Below, piece by piece: positions 17,813 to 25,065 of a stretch of DNA of 64,000 nt. The position numbers and the translations under genes are program-made. This DNA is from Natronobiforma cellulositropha. GTDB lineage: Archaea > Halobacteriota > Halobacteria > Halobacteriales > Natrialbaceae. The stretch spans positions 72,664 to 136,663 of the forward strand of contig NZ_JANZXN010000022.1 in assembly GCF_025629245.1 (NCBI RefSeq). The letters are read 5' to 3'. How positions within the stretch are numbered: the stretch's first letter is position 1; each line of letters opens with the position of its first letter. The notes beneath the pieces are model-generated. The model saw only the letters and a program-made list of their open reading frames with translations. It was not told where the DNA came from and did not search any database.

Positions 17813-18448
17813 ATGTACTGTCTCCTTTTCGGATGGATTGTGAACAACAAATCAACTAACCAATCGATCCAGGGAGAAGCTGTCGATCAACAAGAGGCTG
17901 AAGCGGTGGATGACGATGCTGGCCCAAGCCGACGGAGGATTATTCAGGGGGTTGGAAGTGGTGCCCTGCTTGGACTCGGTCTCTCCTCTGGAACTGTAGC
18001 GGCAGTCCAGAGCGACCCGATTGATACTGACCAAGAACACATCGAGACGGAATCGCTTACACCACGTGAAAAGGGCCAACTCCGAGGTCAGGTACTTTCC
18101 TCGAGTGCGTTCAAAACAATTCGAAACACTGCCCGTGAGCGAGACTTCAAGCCGCGGCTGGGTGATGTAGAAGCAGTACGAGTGACCAATACGAACACCG
18201 ATACTGAACGGCTGCAACTCAAAGTCCCGTGCGATTACGTTGGAGATGAAGATGACGGCCGAACCAGAGGTGCAGTCCTATTCGGTCACAAGAGCGACGA
18301 AGAAATCTACGCTCGATGTATTTCTCAGTGTGAAGGAGAGTCTATCTACGTCGACGAGTGTGCCACTCCAGTCGACGATAGATCAGGTGCACAGGGAGAA
18401 GAAGACGTGTTCGTCTTTGAAATTCCGACCACTAACGGAGGTGACTGA
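17813..18448 (+). CDS. Tat-exported protein resembling the leader/immunity part of halocin precursors
   Basis: This 211-aa protein has an N-terminal extension, then a Tat signal SRRRIIQGVGSGALLGLG (residues ~40-57). The mature part contains LTPREKGQLRGQVLSSSAF, KTIRNTARERDFKPR and a Cys-containing C-terminal region (ARCISQCEGESIYVDECATP). The LRG-V-L-S-x-F then R-x-R-x-x-P pattern recalls the N-terminal region of halocin-C8-like precursors from memory; this is inference. Codon use is clearly less GC-rich than its neighbours, suggesting transfer. The next gene starts two bases after the stop. The start could also be the GTG at 17840. Confidence 0.7.
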   Translation: MYCLLFGWIVNNKSTNQSIQGEAVDQQEAEAVDDDAGPSRRRIIQGVGSGALLGLGLSSGTVAAVQSDPIDTDQEHIETESLTPREKGQLRGQVLSSSAFKTIRNTARERDFKPRLGDVEAVRVTNTNTDTERLQLKVPCDYVGDEDDGRTRGAVLFGHKSDEEIYARCISQCEGESIYVDECATPVDDRSGAQGEEDVFVFEIPTTNGGD

Positions 18449-18450
18449 GT

Positions 18451-18996
18451 ATGACTGAAGGCCCAGTGTCATATGAATATATTACAACTGTAGACGTCAA
18501 TAGACTTTGCATTGACGTCTTTGGTGATAATAATCGAGTAACTCAATGGCTAGACGATCGTGAGTCTGCTGTTGGAGGGCCCGCCGTTACCTGTGCGTTG
18601 GTTGCTGCAGCTGGTGGTGCGGCCGGCGCTATTGGTGGTCCAGTTACTGTAGTAGCGGGTGCTAAAGTAGCAGGTAAGATCTGTGTAGCGTCCGCTATTG
18701 GATGCGCTGCTGAAACCATGTTTTCAGGAATGACTACATGTAATGGGATACAGATAGACGTATATGGAAGAAGATCAACAGTAGCATCAACTCCCGTTTT
18801 GTTCGTACCAAGATGTGATGGGTATCTCAACACTGATGATGTTGTGAATACAATCGAGAGCTATGCTAATGGTGCAGCAGATACAGCAGGAAGTCATGTA
18901 AGTGATGGAGTTGACACTGCAAGCGATATTGCAGGAGACTTAGCGGATGGTGGGGGCAATCTACTTTCAGAAGGTGCAGATCTCATCGGTTTCTGA
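18451..18996 (+). CDS. Gly/Ala-rich hydrophobic cysteine-containing protein, candidate halocin-like peptide
   Basis: This 181-aa AT-rich gene has no export signal of its own. Residues ~42-100 form Gly/Ala-rich hydrophobic segments (TCALVAAAGGAAGAIGG, KICVASAIGCAAETMFSG), and there are six cysteines (LCIDV, TCALV, KICVA, IGCAAE, TTCNG, PRCDG). The C-terminus is an amphipathic, low-complexity Gly/Asp/Ser stretch (SHVSDGVDTASDIAGDL). The composition is like a pore-forming bacteriocin or halocin, and the operon position after a Tat-leader protein supports that. It could instead be an unrelated surface protein. I recognise no named family. Confidence 0.65.
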   Translation: MTEGPVSYEYITTVDVNRLCIDVFGDNNRVTQWLDDRESAVGGPAVTCALVAAAGGAAGAIGGPVTVVAGAKVAGKICVASAIGCAAETMFSGMTTCNGIQIDVYGRRSTVASTPVLFVPRCDGYLNTDDVVNTIESYANGAADTAGSHVSDGVDTASDIAGDLADGGGNLLSEGADLIGF

Positions 18997-19048
18997 AAGT
19001 TAGTACCCAAAACAAACAATTAGTAGACATACTTCAAATTGAATATTC

Positions 19049-19231
19049 ATGAATAAGATACGCTGGTCAGAACTCTTGCTGATTGTCGGAATGGTCGTAA
19101 TCCTCGCCGCTGGGTTTTCTGATGCCCCTCTCTTCGACCGGAGAGATGGAATTGGCATGGCGATCTTCATCGTAGCCCTGATCGCTCTCGGTCGGTTCCA
19201 CACCTATCTCAAATCTCAGGACGGCGGATAA
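19049..19231 (+). CDS. 60-aa two-helix membrane protein, candidate immunity protein
   Basis: MNKIRWSELLLIVGMVVILA begins the protein; a second hydrophobic helix (GMAIFIVALIALGRF) follows a short loop. Two transmembrane helices and a small size fit bacteriocin immunity proteins or small haloarchaeal membrane proteins. It is 52 bp downstream of the candidate halocin gene and has intermediate GC content. The role is inferred from position only. Confidence 0.6.
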   Translation: MNKIRWSELLLIVGMVVILAAGFSDAPLFDRRDGIGMAIFIVALIALGRFHTYLKSQDGG

Positions 19232-19535
19232 CTCTCCGCTCACGCTCGAGCTCACCGACGCGGCAGGAGTCGTGTTCCCGACGCTTCCGGACGAGGCTAC
19301 CATCGCGTTCGACTTCCACTCTCTCGAGTGGTCCCCACCGCCGTTTATTCGAACCGATACCATCCCACCTCACTGGTACTGGTCTTCACGCACCTCGATC
19401 GAAGCGTCGCTCCCCGTTGCCGTCGCGAGTGACGCACCCTCCGGGGCGTATCGGTACGCGGTTCGGACGTTTCACGAAAGTAACCCGGATTCCGCGTCGA
19501 CCACCAACGACTTCACGATCACCGTCACCGGCTAG
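19232..19535 (+). pseudogene. 5'-truncated remnant of a secreted Ig/beta-sandwich-like protein
   Basis: A GC-rich open frame without a start of its own reads through NSPLTLELTDAAGVVFPTL, VASDAPSGAYRYAVRTFH and TTNDFTITVTG to a stop at 19533-19535. It looks like the C-terminal beta-sandwich of a secreted protein. It begins exactly where the AT-rich island ends. A GTG at 19272 could start an 87-aa product, but loss of the 5' part is more likely. Confidence 0.45.
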
Positions 19536-19564
19536 CACCGCTCGAGTCGCGACTCACGACCGTC

Positions 19565-20740
19565 TCACTCGACTCGAGCGTCCACCACGACGTGCCAGAC
19601 ACCCGCGCTGTGGCTCTTCACGCGGTGTTTCTCGAGGACCTCGAGCGAGCGCCCCGCCTCGTCGACGGCGCGCTCGAGGCGGGCGAGCGGCCGTTCCCAC
19701 AGCCGAGTCTCGGGCGTGGCTTCGTGGTAGTGGAGCACGCCGCCGGACTCGAGTGCGTCGAGGGCATGTGCGAGGAAGTCTGCGGCCTCCTCGCGGCGGG
19801 TGCCGTGGCCCGCCTCGTCGGTCCCGTCGGGGACGCCGTAGTAGCCCATCACGACGCGGTCGGCGCTCACCGAGAGGTCGCGACAGTCGCTGCGGTAGGC
19901 GTCGACGCGCCCTGCGACGTCGTTCAACACCGCGTTCTCGAGCAGGTAGCGAAACGCCGTCGGGTTGATCTCGCTCGCGGTGACCTGTGCGCCGGCGCGG
20001 GCCATCGGGAGGGTGAAGTAGCCGATGCCCGCGAACATGTCGAAGACGCGCTCGCCGTCGGAAACGACGTCGCCCATGCGCGCGCGTTCGGCCTGGTTGC
20101 CCGGCGAGAACATCACCGCTGCGGGGTCGAGTCCGTACCGGGTGCCGTGTTCGGTGTGGACCGTCTCCGTATCACGCGAGCCAGCGAGCAGGCGGGTACG
20201 CGGCTGGCGCGTGGTTCCGGCGGCGGCGTCGGTCGCGATTCCCTCGTCGGCGAGTACCGAGGCGGCTTCACCGTGGCACTCGAGCAGCGCCTCACCGACC
20301 GCGCGCTCGTCGGGACAGCCCTCGGGAACGCGAACAAGCACGACGCTGCCGACGACGGCCCAGGAGGACGGTGCCGACTCGAGGTCGGCCTCGCTCCAGC
20401 CGCGCTCGCGCAGGCGGTCGGCGAGCGTCCGGGTCCGGTAGGCGGGGTCGACCTGGCGGACCACCTCGTGGACGCGGGTCGCGGTCGGTGGCTCCGTGAT
20501 CGGCACCGCGACGAACGCCTCGCGCTCGGCGGCGGGACGGACGCGCCTCGAGTCGTCGTAACAGCCCTCGGCGCGCAGGCTCTCGATGACGGTCTCGGTT
20601 CGCTCCGTCTCGACGACGGCGGCCAGCGGGTGTGCGCCCGTCTCGAGCGGGCCCACCGCGGTTCCCTCTCTGCCCGCATCCGTCTCGTCCGTCCCGTTCG
20701 CCCCGTTCGCCCCATCCACCCCGTCCGCCTCTTCAGGCAT
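19565..20740 (-). CDS. taw2: tRNA wybutosine-pathway transferase Taw2 / Trm5-like SAM-dependent enzyme
   Basis: This 391-aa protein has an N-terminal low-complexity tail, an accessory domain and a class I SAM-binding core: VMFSPGNQAERARM, VFDMFAGIGYFTLPMARAG, then SEINPTAFRYLLENAVLNDV, and HYHEATPE near the end. The SPGNxxER motif is characteristic of Tyw2/Taw2, which transfers an aminocarboxypropyl group from SAM to wyosine-type bases at position 37 of tRNA-Phe, rather than the related Trm5 methylase. Its start overlaps the nmd3 stop by eight bases, so the two are cotranscribed. Confidence 0.85.
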   Translation of the reverse strand: MPEEADGVDGANGANGTDETDAGREGTAVGPLETGAHPLAAVVETERTETVIESLRAEGCYDDSRRVRPAAEREAFVAVPITEPPTATRVHEVVRQVDPAYRTRTLADRLRERGWSEADLESAPSSWAVVGSVVLVRVPEGCPDERAVGEALLECHGEAASVLADEGIATDAAAGTTRQPRTRLLAGSRDTETVHTEHGTRYGLDPAAVMFSPGNQAERARMGDVVSDGERVFDMFAGIGYFTLPMARAGAQVTASEINPTAFRYLLENAVLNDVAGRVDAYRSDCRDLSVSADRVVMGYYGVPDGTDEAGHGTRREEAADFLAHALDALESGGVLHYHEATPETRLWERPLARLERAVDEAGRSLEVLEKHRVKSHSAGVWHVVVDARVE

Positions 20741-21854
20741 CGTCCTCGTCGGGCAGGATGTGGAGTCCGGCGCGGCTCTTGAGAACGGGTACCGTCTCGG
20801 CGTCGGGGTCGAAGTAGTCGGGTCTCGAGACGGTTTTCGCCTGGTAGGTCTCGGGGTCGAGCACCTGGACGGCGTGGTCGTCTTCGACGGTGACGACGGT
20901 CGCCTCGACGGCGTCGTCGGTGTCGCCGAGTTTGCGCGCCTCGGGGGCGTTGCCCTCCTCGTAACTCGCCTCGTAGCGCTCGCCGGTGCGGACGCGGGTG
21001 CCTTTCAGGTTGCCGTGGGCGCTGCGCACCAGGACGGGACCGTCGCCGTCGTCGACGTCGATCACGTCGCCGGGGATGTACGGCGGGAGGCGGACGGCGA
21101 ACGTGACCCGGTAGACGCCGTTGCCGTCTTCGTCCTCGGTGACGAGCGTCTCGGCGTCGTTGACGGTGCCGCCGAACTCCTCGACCATCTTGTTCGAGAT
21201 CTTCTTGCCGATCTTGTTCGTCGAGACCCGCATGTTCAGCCCGTCGGGCGTCTCGCTCGTCTTCGTGATGAAGGCGTTGCGGTCGCCGGTCGCCTCCATG
21301 TCGGCGACGATCCGGTTCGCGATCTCTTTGGCCCGTTCGATCTCCTCGCTCGTCGGCGTCCGCTCCTCCGCGCGGATCTGGACGACGCTCGCGTAGTAGT
21401 CGCCGGAGATCCGGCCACACCGGGTGCAGGTCTGTTTGGCGATCTTGACGGGGACCGTCACCGACTCCTCGACGAGCTGTCCCCGGACCGTCCCGGTGAA
21501 GTAACAGTGCATCCGAACCGTGTTGACGCCGACCTCCTCGGGATCGACCTGCCAGGAGACGTCCTCGACGTCGACGTGGACCGAGATGGCTTCGCTCACC
21601 TCCTCGATGGCGATGTCGGTGTAGTCGTCCGCTCCGACGTCGACCCACCGCCGTCCCCGGTGGACGGCCCCACACTGGGCACAGACCCGGACGTCGATAC
21701 GCTTGGGCGCGTCGACGAACTCGAAGCGTTCGAAGTAACACGCGTCACAGAGGTCGACCGCCGCGTTCGACCGCAACGGATCGGACGCGCCGCTCTCGTC
21801 CCGGTCTGTGACCGGATCACCGCAGCGCGGACAGAACGCACGCGAATCAGTCAT
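20733..21854 (-). CDS. nmd3: Archaeal NMD3-family protein
   Basis: This 373-aa protein begins with repeated CxxC zinc ribbons (FCPRCGDP, DLCDACYFERF, RVCAQCGAVHRG) and another pair (TCTRCGRISGDYY), followed by beta-rich domains. This is the pattern of NMD3, the eukaryotic 60S export adaptor whose archaeal homologues associate with the large ribosomal subunit. The ATG at 21852-21854 gives MTDSRAFCPRCGDP; upstream in-frame sequence is intergenic. The gene is divergent from htpX across the region with two ORB-like sites and overlaps taw2 by eight bases. Confidence 0.9.
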   Translation of the reverse strand: MTDSRAFCPRCGDPVTDRDESGASDPLRSNAAVDLCDACYFERFEFVDAPKRIDVRVCAQCGAVHRGRRWVDVGADDYTDIAIEEVSEAISVHVDVEDVSWQVDPEEVGVNTVRMHCYFTGTVRGQLVEESVTVPVKIAKQTCTRCGRISGDYYASVVQIRAEERTPTSEEIERAKEIANRIVADMEATGDRNAFITKTSETPDGLNMRVSTNKIGKKISNKMVEEFGGTVNDAETLVTEDEDGNGVYRVTFAVRLPPYIPGDVIDVDDGDGPVLVRSAHGNLKGTRVRTGERYEASYEEGNAPEARKLGDTDDAVEATVVTVEDDHAVQVLDPETYQAKTVSRPDYFDPDAETVPVLKSRAGLHILPDEDDA

Positions 21855-21956
21855 GGCCCCTCGTAGCGCCTTCAGCGTGTTAAACGGCCCGCTCGAGTGC
21901 GCCTCTCCGGGCTCCCGGCGTCCCGACGGCAGCCCGATCGTTTTCAGAATCTGAAA

Positions 21957-21980
21957 GTTCCACCCGAAACGAGGGGGTTG
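21957..21980 (+). other. Origin recognition box (ORB)-like sequence 1
   Basis: TTCCACCCGAAACGAGGGGG (21958-21977) matches the archaeal Orc1/Cdc6 binding pattern: TTCCA, variable dinucleotide, GAAACGA and a G-string. It lies in the 427-bp gap 21855-22281 between divergent nmd3 and htpX, which contains no gene. Confidence 0.65.
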
Positions 21981-22204
21981 CCGGCCGGCATCAGTACCGT
22001 TGGTGACGGCCACGTGAATCGTTCGAAACCGCTGTGTGAGCGCTCGATGCTGGTGTTTCCGTTACTATCTCCCTCTTCACTCCTTCTGAGATGTTTCTTC
22101 GATGGTGTGTTTCCGACGGAGATATTGACGACGGGAGACCGGCTGTCAGTCACCTGTCTGACGGGCGCTCGAGAGCGGCTGTCAGACGGGACCACGTCAC
22201 ACGG

Positions 22205-22228
22205 ATTCCACGCGAAACGAGGGGGTTC
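22205..22228 (+). other. Origin recognition box (ORB)-like sequence 2
   Basis: TTCCACGCGAAACGAGGGGG (22206-22225) is a second copy in the same orientation, 248 bases from the first; over 24 bases the two differ at only three. Sequence between them is relatively AT-rich for this genome and has repeated CGGCTGTCAG motifs (~22140 and 22177). No orc1/cdc6 gene is in the window. Confidence 0.65.
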
Positions 22229-22281
22229 ACGCGAGGAGACGGTTCGGTGATACTTATCCCGCCAGGCTGCCTAGAGAGCGT

Positions 22282-23187
22282 ATGGACTGGCAGCCGGACT
22301 GGGGACTGCGGGCACGGATGGCGCTCACGATGTTCATGCTCTTTGCGGTCTACCTCTTCTTCGTCGCCGCGCTCACCATCGGCTTCGGTGGGGGGACCTC
22401 GAGCCTGCTGCTCGTTGCGACGCTGCTGGGGGCGTTCTCGCTCGTCCAGTTCTTCTTCAGCGACCGCCTGACGCTGTGGAGCATGGGCGCGAAAGAGGCC
22501 TCTCCACAGGAGTATCCGGAGCTTCACGCCGCCGTCGAGCGGCTGAGCCAGCAGGCGGACCTGCCGAAGCCGACGGTCGCCGTCGTCGACTCGAAGGTCC
22601 CGAACGCGTTCGCGACGGGCCGCTCGCCGAAGAACGCCGCCGTCGCCGTCACGACCGGACTCCTGGTGACGCTCGACCGCGAGGAACTCGACGGCGTCCT
22701 CGCCCACGAACTCGCCCACGTCAAGAACCGCGACGTCGCCGTGATGACCATCGCCTCGTTCCTCTCGACGATCGCCTTCCTCATCGTGCGCTTCGGCGGC
22801 CAGATGATGTTCTACACCGGCGGCGGCAACCGCGGGGGTGGGAAGGGCGCGGCGGGCATCCTCGTCGCCATCCTCGTCTCGCTGCTCGTCTGGATCATCA
22901 GCTACATTCTGATCCGCGCGCTCTCGCGCTACCGCGAGTTCGCCGCCGACCGCGGCGCTGCGGCGATCACCGGCCAGCCCGCCGCACTCGCCTCCGCCCT
23001 GCTGAAGATCTCCGGCGAGATGGAGAAGGTCCCGAGTGACGACCTCCGCGAGGAAGCCGAGATGAACGCCTTCTTCATCATCCCCATCCGCTCGGGCATC
23101 GTCGGCCGACTGTTCAGCACCCACCCCTCGACCGACCGCCGGATCGAACAGCTCCGTACCCTCGAGCGCGAGATGGAGTCGTTCTGA
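22282..23187 (+). CDS. htpX: HtpX-family membrane zinc metalloprotease
   Basis: This 301-aa M48 peptidase has two N-terminal membrane helices (~12-34, 40-58), the zinc motif HELAH (His142, Glu143, His146) and a further pair of helices (~152-170, 193-213). The third zinc ligand Glu lies in YREFAADRGA. HtpX removes damaged membrane proteins under stress. The pspAB gene follows 68 bp later on the same strand, consistent with a membrane-stress unit. The ATG at 22282 fits the family N-terminus. Confidence 0.94.
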   Translation: MDWQPDWGLRARMALTMFMLFAVYLFFVAALTIGFGGGTSSLLLVATLLGAFSLVQFFFSDRLTLWSMGAKEASPQEYPELHAAVERLSQQADLPKPTVAVVDSKVPNAFATGRSPKNAAVAVTTGLLVTLDREELDGVLAHELAHVKNRDVAVMTIASFLSTIAFLIVRFGGQMMFYTGGGNRGGGKGAAGILVAILVSLLVWIISYILIRALSRYREFAADRGAAAITGQPAALASALLKISGEMEKVPSDDLREEAEMNAFFIIPIRSGIVGRLFSTHPSTDRRIEQLRTLEREMESF

Positions 23188-23255
23188 CGCCGCGAGCCAG
23201 AGACGACGGGCGCGAAGTCACACACTTCTAAGGGGTCGACCGCGATACTCGAGCC

Positions 23256-23861
23256 ATGGGACTACTCGACGGGATCCGCGCCGTCCTCGGCGTGCGCGCG
23301 GAAGCCGACGCCAGACGGGACGCGAGCCCCGACGACCTCTTCGGGATGAGCACCGCCTACCTCACGATGGAGGCCGACCTCGGCTACGAGTCGGCCGACG
23401 CCGGCGCGCTCTGTTTCGCGGGCGTCGACTCGAGCGGCTTTCGCGACGCCGTCGCCGAGGTCGAAGCCATCCTCGAAGCGGGCCGGGAGGAGACGAACAC
23501 TGACTTCGACATCGCCGAAGACGACCACGGCTACCACTGGGTGATCCTCGAGGATACGGACCCCGAAGACCTCATCACGAGTCTCCACTTCGCGTCCGAT
23601 ACGTTCATCGAGCGCGAGTACGGCTCACGCCTGCTCGCCGCGGTCTTCGCCTACCGGAACGAGGACGGCCCGGCCTACTGGATCTACTCGTTCCGTCGCG
23701 GCGCGTTCTACCCGTTCGCCCCCCGTCCGGACCGCGAGCGCGACTCGAGTACGGAGTTCAAACTCGAGTCGGTGCTCGACGGCGAACTGACGATCGAACG
23801 CGAGAAGGAGTACTGGTACCCGCTGTGGCCGAGTGCGAGCGGGCGCCACCCCTGGGAGTGA
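23256..23861 (+). CDS. pspAB: PspA-associated protein PspAB
   Basis: This 201-aa soluble protein starts MGLLDGIRAVLGVRAEADAR and contains TAYLTMEADLGYESADAGAL, HWVILEDTDPEDLITSLHF and AYWIYSFRRGAFYPFAP. I recognise it as the haloarchaeal PspAB family, often beside htpX and linked to PspA-type membrane-stress systems. No enzymatic motif is visible. The position directly after htpX supports the assignment. There is no pspA homologue in the window. Confidence 0.8.
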   Translation: MGLLDGIRAVLGVRAEADARRDASPDDLFGMSTAYLTMEADLGYESADAGALCFAGVDSSGFRDAVAEVEAILEAGREETNTDFDIAEDDHGYHWVILEDTDPEDLITSLHFASDTFIEREYGSRLLAAVFAYRNEDGPAYWIYSFRRGAFYPFAPRPDRERDSSTEFKLESVLDGELTIEREKEYWYPLWPSASGRHPWE

Positions 23862-23937
23862 CGCGAGCGCGATGCAGGCGCTGGTTTCACGTCGCCGTTC
23901 GAGGCTGTTATCCGTGAGACGGGTGTAGCCACGAGTC

Positions 23938-25020
23938 GTGACCGACTGGAACCAGTTTCGCGGCGACCGACGCCACAGCGGCGCTCGGCCCGAACTCACG
24001 GGACCGCCCCGGCCCGAGGAGACCTGGTCGCTCGCGTTCGACGGCGGCGTCACCTCTCCGCCGGTCGTCTCCGCCGGAACCGTCTACCTGGGTGCGGACG
24101 ACCGCCTGTTCGCGCTCGAGGGGCGAACCGGCCGCCGCGAGTGGGTCTCGGACCGCTTCGGCGCGATCACCACCGCCCCGGCCGTCGACGCCGACCGGCT
24201 CTACTGTGCGACCGAAACGAGTCTCGTCGCGTTCGTGACGGCCACCGGGGAGACGGCCTGGACCGTCGACCTCGCGGCCGCACTCGAAGCGGCGTCGACA
24301 CAGCCGTCGTCTTCACGGCTCGCTCTCGCCGACGGAACGCTCGTCGTCGGCGGGGACGCCGGTGTCACCGCGCTCGAGGCGGCGACCGGCGAGGTCCGCT
24401 GGCACCACGGGACGGACGAACCCGCCGCGGGCCACCCCGCGCTGGCCGACGGCCGCGTCTACGCCGGCACCGCCGACGGCACGGTCCTGGCGCTCGAGTC
24501 TGAGACGGGCGAGGAGGTCTGGAGCGCGCCGACCGACGGGGCGCTCGTCGGCGGGCCGACCCTCGTCGGCGACCGGGTCTACACCGCCGACGCGGCGGGG
24601 ACGGTGCTCGCACTCGACGCCGAGACCGGCCAGTCCTGGTTCGCCTACAAGGCGCGTACGTCGTTTACGACCGGCGTCACCGTCGTCGGCGAGAGCGCCT
24701 TCGTCGGCGGCACAGACCGGACGCTCCACGTCATCGATACTACCTTCGGCAAGCGAAAACTCCGCGGCCTGCTGTTCTCGAGAGACGGCGTCTCCCTCGA
24801 CGGCGACGTCCGCGGCGAGCCAACGGTCGTCGGCGACCTCCTCTGTATCGGCGACTCGAGGGGGACGCTCTACGGGATCGGTCTCGCCGAGGACGACTTC
24901 GCCGACTTCCGCTGGCACTACCGGGACGACCCGCTCACGCACGCGCCTGCGGTCGCGCCCGACTCACTCTACGTCGTGGTCGGCGGTGAGCGACTGGTCC
25001 GCCTCACGACGCCCGCGTGA
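23938..25020 (+). CDS. PQQ-like beta-propeller repeat protein
   Basis: This 360-aa protein consists of repeated propeller blades with the outer-strand pattern V-Y-x-G-x-x-D-x-x-x-x-A-L-x-x-x-T-G-x-x-x-W (for example VYLGADDRLFALEGRTGRRE, VYAGTADGTVLALESETGEE, VYTADAAGTVLALDAETGQS). It starts with GTG at 23938 and has no obvious signal peptide. Such propellers are scaffolds; without conserved PQQ ligands or a heme domain no dehydrogenase function is implied. Confidence 0.85.
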   Translation: MTDWNQFRGDRRHSGARPELTGPPRPEETWSLAFDGGVTSPPVVSAGTVYLGADDRLFALEGRTGRREWVSDRFGAITTAPAVDADRLYCATETSLVAFVTATGETAWTVDLAAALEAASTQPSSSRLALADGTLVVGGDAGVTALEAATGEVRWHHGTDEPAAGHPALADGRVYAGTADGTVLALESETGEEVWSAPTDGALVGGPTLVGDRVYTADAAGTVLALDAETGQSWFAYKARTSFTTGVTVVGESAFVGGTDRTLHVIDTTFGKRKLRGLLFSRDGVSLDGDVRGEPTVVGDLLCIGDSRGTLYGIGLAEDDFADFRWHYRDDPLTHAPAVAPDSLYVVVGGERLVRLTTPA

Positions 25021-25065
25021 GTCGTTGCGCCGCGCTCGAGACCGTGAGCGACGATTGTGGGTGCC

